A stretch of DNA of 64,000 nucleotides. It comes from RYN-230 sp963834705 (lineage in GTDB: Bacteria > Actinomycetota > Actinomycetes > Streptosporangiales > Streptosporangiaceae). Position 1 is the first letter of the stretch, and every line of letters starts with the position of its first letter. The notes under the pieces were generated by a model. That model was not told where the DNA came from. It made no database searches and worked only from the letters and a program-made list of their open reading frames with translations. Made by a program: the position numbers and the translations under genes. Positions 7,674-14,872 of this stretch are shown here, in pieces. The stretch covers positions 1,736,001-1,800,000 of the forward strand of contig CAWICV010000001.1 in assembly GCA_963834705.1 (NCBI GenBank), in the 5' to 3' direction.

Positions 7674-8756
7674 GGCCGCGGCCAGTTCGCGGCCGAGGAT
7701 GGCCACCGTGACCGCGTCCTGCAGATCGGGCTGGGCCGGCTGGCCGTCCGCGGTCCCGCCCGGGTCCCATATCCGCCAGCGGCCGGCCCGGCGCCAGGCC
7801 CGCGGCCGGTCCGCGTCCGGCGGCGGCGCGTCGCTGACCCGCAGCTGGCCGGGCATGGCCGCGACGATCTGGTCCGGCGTGCCCGCCGCGAGCCGACTGC
7901 CCGCATCCAGCACGAGCACCTGGGCGGCACGTTCGGCCTCGTCCAGGTAGCTGGTGGCGACGACGACCGCGGCGCCGTCGGCGGCCGCCCGGGCGATCAG
8001 CGACCACAGGTCGGCCCGGCTCACCGGGTCCACCCCGGTGGTCGGCTCGTCGAGCACCAGCAGGGCCGGGCTGGTCAGCATGGCCGCGATCACGCCGAGT
8101 TTCTGCCGCATCCCGCCGGACAGCCGCCCGGCCAGCCGGTCCCGCGCCGCGGTCAGCCCGGCCCGGGCCAGGAACGCGTGGCTGCGCCGCGCCGCGGCCG
8201 CCGCCGGGAGCTGGTAGGCAGCGGCCCGGAAGGCCAGGTTCTCCGCCACGGTCAGGTCCGGGTAGGTGCCCGAGCTGGCCGGCAGGTAGCCGATGTCCCG
8301 CCGCGGCGGCCGCCGGACCGTGCCCGAGCTGGGCGCGAGCGCGCCGCCCAGGCAGCGCAGCAGCGTGCTGCGCCCGGCGCCGTCACCGCCCACCACCGCA
8401 CTGACCTGGCCGGGCCGTGCCTGGAAGGTCACCTGGTCGAGGGCGATACGCCGGCCGTACCGGACGGACACCCGCTCGGTTCCCCACCAGCCCAGGCCCT
8501 CGGCTGCCTCACCGCCGACCGCTCCCCCACCACCCGCCGCTCCGCCGCCGCGCACCGGGGACCCGCCGTCTGCCAGGCGTCCGCCGCGCACCGGGGACCC
8601 GCCGTCTGCCGGGCGTCCGCCGCGCACCGGGAACCGGTCGTCTGCCGGGCGTCCGCCGCCGGCCGGAGGCCCGCCGCTCACCGGGTACCTGCCGGGCGTC
8701 CGCCGCCGGCCGGAGGCCCGCCGCTCACCGGGTACCTGCCGGGTCCGCCCCGGCAC
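7656..8756 (-). CDS. ABC transporter ATPase with an arginine in Walker A and a repetitive N-terminus
   Basis: The ATPase core covers roughly residues 95-310 of the 366-residue frame. Walker A reads GGDGAGRST: the invariant lysine is replaced by arginine. The other motifs look normal: signature RLSGGMRQK, Walker B LLVLDEPTTGVDP and SYLDEAER in place of the H-loop histidine. The altered lysine and missing H-loop histidine suggest weak or no ATP hydrolysis, with the partner ATPase doing the work. The first 85 residues are low-complexity GGRPADGG/PVRGG repeats coded by a minisatellite (8545-8746). The true start is probably inside or after this stretch, near residue 85. It overlaps the permease gene tail by 32 bases if the longest frame is used. 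Confidence 0.82.
   Translation of the reverse strand: MPGRTRQVPGERRASGRRRTPGRYPVSGGPPAGGGRPADDRFPVRGGRPADGGSPVRGGRLADGGSPVRGGGAAGGGGAVGGEAAEGLGWWGTERVSVRYGRRIALDQVTFQARPGQVSAVVGGDGAGRSTLLRCLGGALAPSSGTVRRPPRRDIGYLPASSGTYPDLTVAENLAFRAAAYQLPAAAAARRSHAFLARAGLTAARDRLAGRLSGGMRQKLGVIAAMLTSPALLVLDEPTTGVDPVSRADLWSLIARAAADGAAVVVATSYLDEAERAAQVLVLDAGSRLAAGTPDQIVAAMPGQLRVSDAPPPDADRPRAWRRAGRWRIWDPGGTADGQPAQPDLQDAVTVAILGRELAAAGVGVR
8545..8746. repeat. Minisatellite: three 36-bp units then two 47-bp units
   Basis: Units at 8545-8580, 8581-8616 and 8617-8652 are 36 bases and nearly identical. Units at 8653-8699 and 8700-8746 are 47 bases and share the CCGCCG start and the CTGCCGGG end. The array falls between the permease and ATPase genes and adds a low-complexity leader to the ATPase reading frame. 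The 47-base units would shift frame if copy number changed. Confidence 0.9.
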
Positions 8757-9833
8757 CGGCCGCCGCGACCGCCGGCGCCGCGGCCGCCCGGCCGCCCCGG
8801 CGGCCCCCCGTCCCGGCCGGTGACAGGAAGCCGCGGAAGCGCAGCATGGCCAGGCTCATCACAACCAGCCCGAGCAGGGCCAGGAACAGCAGCGGCGGCC
8901 ACAGCCCGCTGATCGGCTCGGCGCGCAGCATCACCCCGCGGGAGATCTCGTTGAAGTAGGTCAGCGGCAGGATGTAGGAGATCCAGCGCACCCCGGCGGC
9001 GATCGAGGTCAGCGGGAAGATCAGCCCGGACAGCAGCACCTGCGGCAGGGTGAACATGAAAGACAGCTGGATGGCCTGGCCCTGGTTCTCGGACACGCTG
9101 GAGATGAGCACGCCCAGGCCGAGCGTCACGAACAGGAACAGCAGCGCGCCCAGCCCGAACACCGCGTACGAGCCGCGGAACGGGACGCCGAACAGGGCCA
9201 CCCCCACCGCCAGCACGATGGCCAGGTCCACGCAGGCCACCGCGAAGTACGGGACGATCTTGCCGAGGAACACGTCCCGCGGGTGCAGCGGCATCACGGC
9301 CAGCTGCTCCAGCGTCCCGGTCTGCCGCTCGCGGACCACGCCCAGGCTGGTGATGATGATGCCGATGAACGCCAGGACCACGCCGGCCAGCCCGGGGATC
9401 ATGATGTAGGACGTCTTGAGCTGCGGGTTGTACAGGATGCGGACCACCGGCGCCCGCCCGGCCGGCAGCTGCCGGCTGCGTGCGGCCAGCGCGGTCAGCG
9501 CGTCCCGCGCGGTGAACAGCTGGCTCCCGTCCACCAGCACGACCGTCCTGGCCCCGGTCACGACGGCCAGCGCCGCGCCATCCCGGTTGTCCCGGAGCTG
9601 GTCCTGCGCCCAGGCCGCACCCTCGCCCGGCGCACGGGCCACCACGTGGAACGGGCCGGCAGCGGCAGTTGCTGAGCCTGCGGCCCGGCCACCACGGTGG
9701 GGATGCTCTTCACGTCGAAGCTGGCCGCGTAGCCGAACACGACCAGCAGCAGCACCGGCAGCACGATCATCATGGCCAGCGTGCGCCGGTCCCGGCGCAG
9801 TTGCCGGAACTCCTTCACGATCATCGCCCACAT
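8725..9833 (-). pseudogene. ABC-2 type permease with an N-terminal frameshift
   Basis: The start is the ATG at 9833 (MWAMIVKEFRQLRRDRR), seven bases after GAGAGGGG. The first frame gives a transmembrane helix MMIVLPVLLLVVFGYAA and then the extracellular start VVAGPQAQQLPLPA. Near 9655-9680 the coding signal moves to the frame ending at 8725, which continues GPFHVVARAPGE, WAQDQLRDN and a normal ABC-2 core: TSYIMIPGLAGV, VVRERQTGTLEQLAVMPLHPRD, and five or so further helices to a basic tail. The whole is YhhJ-like, a drug or metabolite export permease. A single-base indel is enough to explain the break. It may be real, a sequencing error, or a recoding site; I favour the first two. Confidence 0.85.
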
Positions 9834-9872
9834 CGCCGCGCCCCTCTCAGCCCGGACCGTCCGCGAACTCAT

Positions 9873-9903
9873 CGCCCGTTGAATTCTACGCCCGTTGAAT
9901 TCT
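9873..9903. repeat. Two direct copies of CGCCCGTTGAATTCT
   Basis: The 15-base motif occurs at 9873-9887 and 9889-9903 with a 16-base period, upstream of the exporter operon (start 9833). It is AT-richer than its surroundings. It could be part of the operon promoter or a repressor site. Confidence 0.6.
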
Positions 9904-9928
9904 CCGTCAAGACCGGCTACCGCATGAG

Positions 9929-9970
9929 TGCGGTGAGTTTGCAGTCACCGGTGACCGCAAACTCACCGCA
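9929..9970. repeat. 42-bp near-perfect palindrome
   Basis: The arms are 21 bases each, meeting at CACC/GGTG (9949/9950), with one mismatched pair. It lies between the divergent exporter operon and the PHP-protein gene. It could form a cruciform or long hairpin, or bind a dimeric regulator. The outer part TGCGGTGAGTTTGC and its complement are the clearest arms. Confidence 0.9.
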
Positions 9971-10044
9971 TTGAGGAAAACCCGGCTGGCCGGGCCGGGA
10001 CGGGTCTGATTCGGTAGAGGCATGAGCCGACCGGGAGGCAGCGC

Positions 10045-11261
10045 ATGGCAGTGATACGGCATCGTGGCCGCTGGACACCTGAGGATCGCTGCGCGTCGCC
10101 GTATCACTACTTGCCGGTCACGGTGCCGCCGGGCACAGCCGGGCTGCGCGTGCAGCTCAGCTACGACCGGTCCGACGCCGTGCTGGACCTGGGCTGCTTC
10201 GGCCGGCCGGGTTCCGCGGCTGGTCCGGCGGCGCCCGCTCGGGGTTCGTCATCACCGCCGACCAGGCCACGCCCGGCTACCTGCCCGGCGAACTGGAGCC
10301 CGGCGAATGGCAGGTGGCGCTGGGCCTCTACCAGCTGCCCGCCGAAGGGGCCAGCTACGAGGTGACCGCCGAAATGACCAGCACACCGGGGACGTTCCGG
10401 CCACCGGCGGCCCCGGAACCGCCCGCCCCACTCACCGCCCGGCCGCTCCGGCGCGAGCTGCCCGTCCGGCCCGGGCACCACTGGCTGGCCGGCGACCTGC
10501 ATGCGCATACCGTGCACTCAGACGGCGCGTTCACCGTGCCACAACTGGCCCGGCTGGCGGCGGAGCAGGGACTCGACTACCTCGCCGTCACCGACCACAA
10601 CACGGTCAGCCACCACGCCGAGCTGCGCTGGGCGTCGGCCCGGTACGGGATCACCCTGATCCCCGGCCAGGAGGTCACCACCGACAGCGGGCACGCCGGC
10701 GCGCTCGGCGACCTGGGCTGGGTGGACTTCCGCGAGCCGGCCGACTCGTGGCTGGCCGCCACCGAGCGCGGCGGCGGGCTGCTGTCGGTCAACCACCCGA
10801 TCGGCGGGCACGTCAGCTGGCTGAAGCCGATGGCGCGGAAGCCGCCGCTGGTCGAGGTGTGGCACTGGAGCTGGCTGGACCCGCGCTGGACGAACATGCT
10901 GGCCTGGTGGCTGGCCTGGGACGCGGGCGCGATCCCGGTCGGCGGCAGCGACTGGCACCGGCCCGGCTCGGAGGCCGGGCCAGGCACCCCGACCACCTGG
11001 GTGGAGTGCGAGGCCGGGGACGGCGCCGCGGTGCTGGCCGGGCTGCGCGACGGGCGGTGCGCGATCTCGGCCCGCCGGGACGGCCCGGTGCTGCTCCGGC
11101 TGGACGGGGAGTTCGCCGCGGTGGGCGGCGACGGCACCATCCTGGCCGGCCCGGACGGCCCGCGCGCCGTGGTGCACGGTGATGTCGTGACGTTCCCGGC
11201 CACCCCCGGCTGCCACCGTCTCGTCGATCCCGCGGGCGGCACCCTCGCCCTCACCGCCTAG
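10045..11261 (+). pseudogene. CehA/McbA-like PHP metallohydrolase with a frameshift
   Basis: The ATG at 10045 opens a frame coding the N-terminal beta-domain (YHYLPVTVPPGTAGLRV, AVLDLGCFGRPG). Near 10205-10212 coding moves by one base to the frame that ends at 11261 (GWSGGARSGFVITADQ, LPGELEPGEWQVALGLYQ). Adding one G to the GG of CCGGGTTCC restores a single frame, so a one-base loss in a G run is likely. The PHP domain is complete: LAGDLHAHTVHSDG with metal histidines near residue 155, AVTDHNTVSHH, GQEVTT, NHPIG and GGSDWH. Family members hydrolyse phosphoesters or act as carbamate hydrolases in a few cases; the substrate here is unknown. It stands alone. Confidence 0.85.
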
Positions 11262-11293
11262 CGTCCCAGCCCGGGCGGCCCTAACCAGGTCGC

Positions 11294-11333
11294 TGATTCA
11301 TTCACGTTGTCTGGTGCGCATGAGTGAATCATC
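11294..11333. terminator. Imperfect inverted repeat between convergent genes
   Basis: TGATTCATTCAC (11294-11305) pairs imperfectly with GAGTGAATCATC (11322-11333) around a 16-base loop. It lies between the convergent PHP and DUF385 genes. The stem has a bulge and no T run, so a terminator role is only plausible. Confidence 0.3.
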
Positions 11334-11427
11334 CACGCGGTGCCGGGCACGCGCGGGGCGGCTGAGGGCGGCGCAGGGCGCGGGCCGGCCGGGGGTGGCG
11401 GGGGGCTGAAGATTACGGGTGGTTCGG

Positions 11428-11883
11428 CTAGCGGTCTGTAATCCGGAAGACGGGGAAGCCGGGGGCGATGCCAGCCAGCTGCTCGTCGCTCGCATCCTTG
11501 GTGACGCCCTCGAAGAACCGGCCCACTTCCCAGCCCCACTTGCGCAGGTACTCGCGGAGCACCGGCGGCTTGTCCGCGTCGGCCAGCTCGGTGGCGGTAA
11601 ATGGCTCGGTCCGGCGGCCAACCCGCAGCTCGCCCGAACCCGCGGCGCGCATGTTGCGCACCCACTGGGCCTCGCCGCGCGGCGCGACCAGGTAGCGCTG
11701 CCCGCTCACGGTGAGCGGGTTGACCGGCGTGGTCCGCCACTCCCCTGACTTGCGGCCGCGCACGGCCAGCACCCGGGAGCCGTAGACGCTGATCCCGGCC
11801 CGGGTCAGCGCGCCGACGGTCTTGTTGAACAGGCGGTCCACACCAGTCGGGATCACATACCGCTGCTGCGGGGTGGCGTTCAT
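11428..11883 (-). CDS. Deazaflavin (F420)-dependent nitroreductase/quinone reductase family (DUF385)
   Basis: A 151-residue Ddn-like split-barrel protein. The ATG at 11883 follows AGGAGGA by seven bases. Typical motifs are VLAVRGRKSGEWRTTPVN near residue 38, YLVAPRGEAQWVRNMRAAG near 64 and the C-terminal GFPVFRIT. Relatives in mycobacteria and streptomycetes bind reduced F420 and reduce quinones or nitro compounds, protecting against oxidative stress. Two palindromes with GAGC/GCTC arms lie just upstream, so the gene is probably repressor-controlled. The next gene over on the plus strand is another F420-family enzyme. Confidence 0.88.
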   Translation of the reverse strand: MNATPQQRYVIPTGVDRLFNKTVGALTRAGISVYGSRVLAVRGRKSGEWRTTPVNPLTVSGQRYLVAPRGEAQWVRNMRAAGSGELRVGRRTEPFTATELADADKPPVLREYLRKWGWEVGRFFEGVTKDASDEQLAGIAPGFPVFRITDR

Positions 11884-11903
11884 CGCATTCTCCTCCTAGT
11901 TCA

Positions 11904-11918
11904 GAGAGCACCGCTCTC
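11904..11918. promoter_or_regulatory. Palindrome GAGAGC-ACC-GCTCTC upstream of the DUF385 gene
   Basis: Six-base perfect arms around three bases, 21-35 bases upstream of the ATG at 11883. It resembles a TetR- or MarR-type operator. A related palindrome lies 38 bases further upstream. Confidence 0.5.
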
Positions 11919-11956
11919 GTCTAAGAACAGTATGCACGTACTGGCGTTCATAATCA

Positions 11957-11969
11957 AGAGCAGTGCTCT
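11957..11969. promoter_or_regulatory. Palindrome AGAGCA-G-TGCTCT upstream of the DUF385 gene
   Basis: Perfect six-base arms around one base. It shares the GAGC/GCTC arms with the nearer site, so one dimeric regulator may bind both. The centre-to-centre distance is about 52 bases, about five helical turns. Confidence 0.5.
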
Positions 11970-12001
11970 CGAACCTGACAGGCGGTCAGGCCCCATGCGC
12001 T

Positions 12002-12709
12002 CTAGCGGCCGGCGAGCAGCGCCACGCGGGCCCGCAGGATGGCCCGGGTCGAGGCCACGCTGCTGAACTCGTTGGGCTGGCCCGGGCACTCGCCCGCAGC
12101 GATGGCGCGCTCCGCGCGGTGGCCCGCGTCCGCGGCGCTGATCATCTCGAACGTCATGCCGGGATCCGCGGCCGCCATGGCCTCGGTGCGGGCCAGCACG
12201 TCGCTGGCCTCGCCCACCCACACATTCTTGATGCCGCCGCCGAACGAGTGATCGAGCAGCAGGGAGACCACATGCCGGCCGCCCGGGTACTCGAAGCTTA
12301 GCGTGACCGCTTCCTGCAGCCCCCGGTCGTCCCCGTAGCGCCAGCACTCGCGCACCTCGGGCGTGCCCATGCCGGCCGCCCAGGCCGGTTCCGGCACCCC
12401 CTTGGCGGCCAGCCGGGCCGCCGCCTCAGCCGCCGCGGCCCGCAGTTCCGGCCAGCCGAGCGCGCTCAGCACGCGCAGGATGGCCAGCGCCTCCGGGCTG
12501 CCGCTGCGTTCCGCGGCGGGCACGATGGCCTGCGCGGCCGGGCTGCGCATCCCGCCCAGCGCGGCCAGGATGTCCGAGCCCCACAGCTCCGCTTCCAGCG
12601 GGCTGGCGATCTCGGCCAGCACCATCCGGGCCTCGGTGAGCACGGCGGCGAACGCGTCGTCCGGCGATGACCGGCCGAACACCGCATCGAGGTCCAGGTC
12701 ACCGGACAT
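12002..12709 (-). CDS. Conserved hypothetical protein, unknown function
   Basis: About 235 residues from the ATG at 12709 (MSGDLDLDAVFGRS); longer in-frame starts to 12811 would overlap the divergent gene. The N-terminal half is alanine-rich and helical (AILRVLSALGWPELRAAAAEAAARLAAKG). The C-terminal half has mixed strands with LSFEYPGGRHVVSLLLDHSFGGGIKNVWVG and a closing EFSSVASTRAILRARVALL. No catalytic motif or membrane segment is evident. It is divergent from the LLM oxidoreductase gene and upstream of the DUF385 gene. I do not recognise the family. Confidence 0.7.
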   Translation of the reverse strand: MSGDLDLDAVFGRSSPDDAFAAVLTEARMVLAEIASPLEAELWGSDILAALGGMRSPAAQAIVPAAERSGSPEALAILRVLSALGWPELRAAAAEAAARLAAKGVPEPAWAAGMGTPEVRECWRYGDDRGLQEAVTLSFEYPGGRHVVSLLLDHSFGGGIKNVWVGEASDVLARTEAMAAADPGMTFEMISAADAGHRAERAIAAGECPGQPNEFSSVASTRAILRARVALLAGR

Positions 12710-12801
12710 GTCTGTGGCCCAGGGCGGAAATGTATTCCAGGTCCATGCCGGGCATCCTGCCACGGCCGCTGACATGATGGGCTGGAACCGCAGGAGGTAC
12801 C

Positions 12802-13761
12802 GTGCCGTCAACGCCTCGATGGGGCATCACATTGCCGCTCAGCGGCCCGCTGCCCGCCCAGCGTGACCTGACCGCGCAACTGCCCGGGCTGGGCTACACC
12901 GACGCCTGGTCCTCGGAGGTCAACGGGACCGACGCGTTCACCCCGCTCGCGCTGGCCGCTGGATGGGCCCCGGAACTGCGGCTGGGCACCGCGATCGCGG
13001 GCATCTACAACCGCGGCCCGGCGCTGCTGGCGATGAACGCGGCCACCGTGGCCGCGCTCGCGCCCGGCCGGTTCGTGCTCGGCATCGGGGTGTCCTCCCC
13101 GGTGGTGGTGACCGCGTGGAACGGAGTCCCGCTGGACCGCCCCTACCAGCGGGCCCGGGACACGCTGCGGTTCCTCCGCCCGGCGCTGGCCGGGGAGAAG
13201 GTCAGCCTGACCGGCGACACGTTCACGGTCACCGGGTTCCGGCTGGCTGACCCGCCCGAACCGCCGCCGGCCCTGGCCCTGGCCGCGCTCCGGCCGCAGA
13301 TGGTCGCGCTGGCCGCCGAGCTGGCCGACGGGGCCATCACCAACTGGCTGGCCCCGTCCGACGTGCCCATGGTGCGGGCGGTGGCCGGCCCGGGCTGCGA
13401 GCTGATCGCCCGGATCTTCGTCTGCCCGACGCCGGACGCGGACGCGGCCCGGCAGATCGGCCGCCGGCTGATCGCCGCGTACCTGACCGTGCCCGCCTAC
13501 GCCGCGTTCCACGACTGGCTCGGCCGCGGCGAGCGGCTGCGCGCCATGCAGCAGGCCTGGGCGGCCGGCGACCGGAAGGGCGCGCTGGCCGCGATCGACG
13601 ACAAGCTGGTGGACGAGCTGGTGGTGCACGGGCCGCCCGGCCGGTGCCGGGAGCGGGTCGCCGAGTACCAGGCGGCCGGGCTGGACACGCCGGTGATCGC
13701 CATCGTGCCCGCGCCGGGTGTGGACGAGGCCGCGGCGATCCACCGGCTGGGACCGGCCTGA
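12802..13761 (+). CDS. LLM-class F420-dependent oxidoreductase
   Basis: A 319-residue luciferase-like monooxygenase-fold protein. The GTG at 12802 is preceded by AGGAGG. Family marks are the first strand WGITLPLSGPL, LGYTDAWSSEVNGTDAFTPL near 30, LRLGTAIAGIYNRGP near 55, FVLGIGVSSP near 90 and AAELADGAITNWL near 170. Such actinobacterial proteins use F420 rather than FMN to oxidise or reduce small molecules; the substrate is unknown. The nearby Ddn-like gene (11428) makes an F420-linked neighbourhood, though they are on opposite strands. Confidence 0.9.
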   Translation: MPSTPRWGITLPLSGPLPAQRDLTAQLPGLGYTDAWSSEVNGTDAFTPLALAAGWAPELRLGTAIAGIYNRGPALLAMNAATVAALAPGRFVLGIGVSSPVVVTAWNGVPLDRPYQRARDTLRFLRPALAGEKVSLTGDTFTVTGFRLADPPEPPPALALAALRPQMVALAAELADGAITNWLAPSDVPMVRAVAGPGCELIARIFVCPTPDADAARQIGRRLIAAYLTVPAYAAFHDWLGRGERLRAMQQAWAAGDRKGALAAIDDKLVDELVVHGPPGRCRERVAEYQAAGLDTPVIAIVPAPGVDEAAAIHRLGPA

Positions 13762-13765
13762 CCAT

Positions 13766-13821
13766 CATGGTCCGGCCGGATCATGCGACCAGACTGCTCC
13801 GGCCGACGAGGCCGGACCATG
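13766..13821. terminator. Perfect 12-bp inverted repeat between convergent genes
   Basis: CATGGTCCGGCC (13766-13777) and GGCCGGACCATG (13810-13821) are exact complements with a 32-base loop. The convergent LLM and nudC genes end on each side. It probably ends transcription from both directions, although no T run is present. Confidence 0.5.
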
Positions 13822-13855
13822 CTGGGACCGGACAGGTCGCCAGACCCCGGGTCGG

Positions 13856-14872
13856 TCACCAGGCGCCGGGGAGCTCCTCGCCGTACCAGGACTGGATCAG
13901 CTGGTGTGCGATGGACACCGGCGGCGGCAGCAGCACCTCGCGGCCGGCCAGCGCGGCGCGCAGCTCGTCCCGGCTGAACCAGCGCGCCGAGCCGATCTCC
14001 TCGCCATCCACCTGGAGGTCGAGCGGGCCGCTGGCCACCGCGCGGAAGCCGAGCATCAGGCTCTGCGGCATCGGCCACGGCTGGCTGCCCGCGTACCGGA
14101 TCTGGCTGACCGTGATCGAGGTCTCCTCGGCCACCTCGCGGGCCACCGCCTGCTCAGCCGACTCGCCCGGCTCCACGAACCCGGCCAGCACGGACACCCG
14201 GCGCTCCGGCCAGCGGCTGTTGTGCGCTAGCAGGCACCGGTCGTCCGGGTCGGTGACCAGCATGATGACCGCCGGGTCGATGCGCGGGAAGTGCTCGCTG
14301 CCATCCACCGGGCAGCGCCGCGCGTGCCCGGCCGCAATGGGCACGGTCGGCGTGCCGTCGCGCGGGCAGTGGGTGTGGCTGACGTGCCAGTTGGCCAGCG
14401 CCACCGCGTGCGTGAACAGCCCCGCGTCCCGGTCTCCGAGCAGCGCGGCCGCCTCGCGCAGCCCGGCCGGCCGCACCCCCGCCCGCTGCCGCTTGAGCCA
14501 GGCCGCCTGCTCGGACACGGTCTGCTGCTCGGCTTCCGGTTCGGCTGGCTCCGGGTCCGCGCCGTGTGTCTCCAGCCAGCCGCTCGGGCCGAGCACGCCG
14601 AAGTAGATCACCCCGGCACCGTCCACGCCGAGCAGGAATTGCAGCCCGTCCGGCGCTTCGCCCGGGTCGACCAGGACCAGTTCCGCGTCCTGGTCGCCGA
14701 ACCGGACCAGCGCCCGGCCCTCGTCCAGCACCAGCACCTGGGTCCGCGGGCCGGCCCACGCGGCGGCCAGCCACTCGGTGTCGCCGCGCCGGTCGCTGAC
14801 CCGGTCCACCGTGCCCCGGGCCAGCACGAAGCCGCCCAGCTCGCCGGCGTACTCCTCGGCCTGCCCAGTCAC
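13856..14872 (-). CDS. nudC: NADH pyrophosphatase / NAD-cap hydrolase NudC
   Basis: A 338-residue Nudix enzyme that splits NAD(H) into NMN and AMP and may remove NAD caps from RNA. The GTG at 14872 overlaps the stop of the M20 gene by four bases. The order is: N-terminal domain (about 1-150), a zinc-ribbon-like segment THCPRDG...RRCPVDG near 165-190, the Nudix box GFVEPGES...REVAEET near 230, and the NudC signature SQPWPMPQS. Compared with E. coli, the zinc site has lost the second cysteine of each pair (CPRD, CPVD). The Nudix box ends in S rather than G. NudC also sits in this neighbourhood in mycobacteria (Rv3199c). Confidence 0.93.
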   Translation of the reverse strand: MTGQAEEYAGELGGFVLARGTVDRVSDRRGDTEWLAAAWAGPRTQVLVLDEGRALVRFGDQDAELVLVDPGEAPDGLQFLLGVDGAGVIYFGVLGPSGWLETHGADPEPAEPEAEQQTVSEQAAWLKRQRAGVRPAGLREAAALLGDRDAGLFTHAVALANWHVSHTHCPRDGTPTVPIAAGHARRCPVDGSEHFPRIDPAVIMLVTDPDDRCLLAHNSRWPERRVSVLAGFVEPGESAEQAVAREVAEETSITVSQIRYAGSQPWPMPQSLMLGFRAVASGPLDLQVDGEEIGSARWFSRDELRAALAGREVLLPPPVSIAHQLIQSWYGEELPGAW

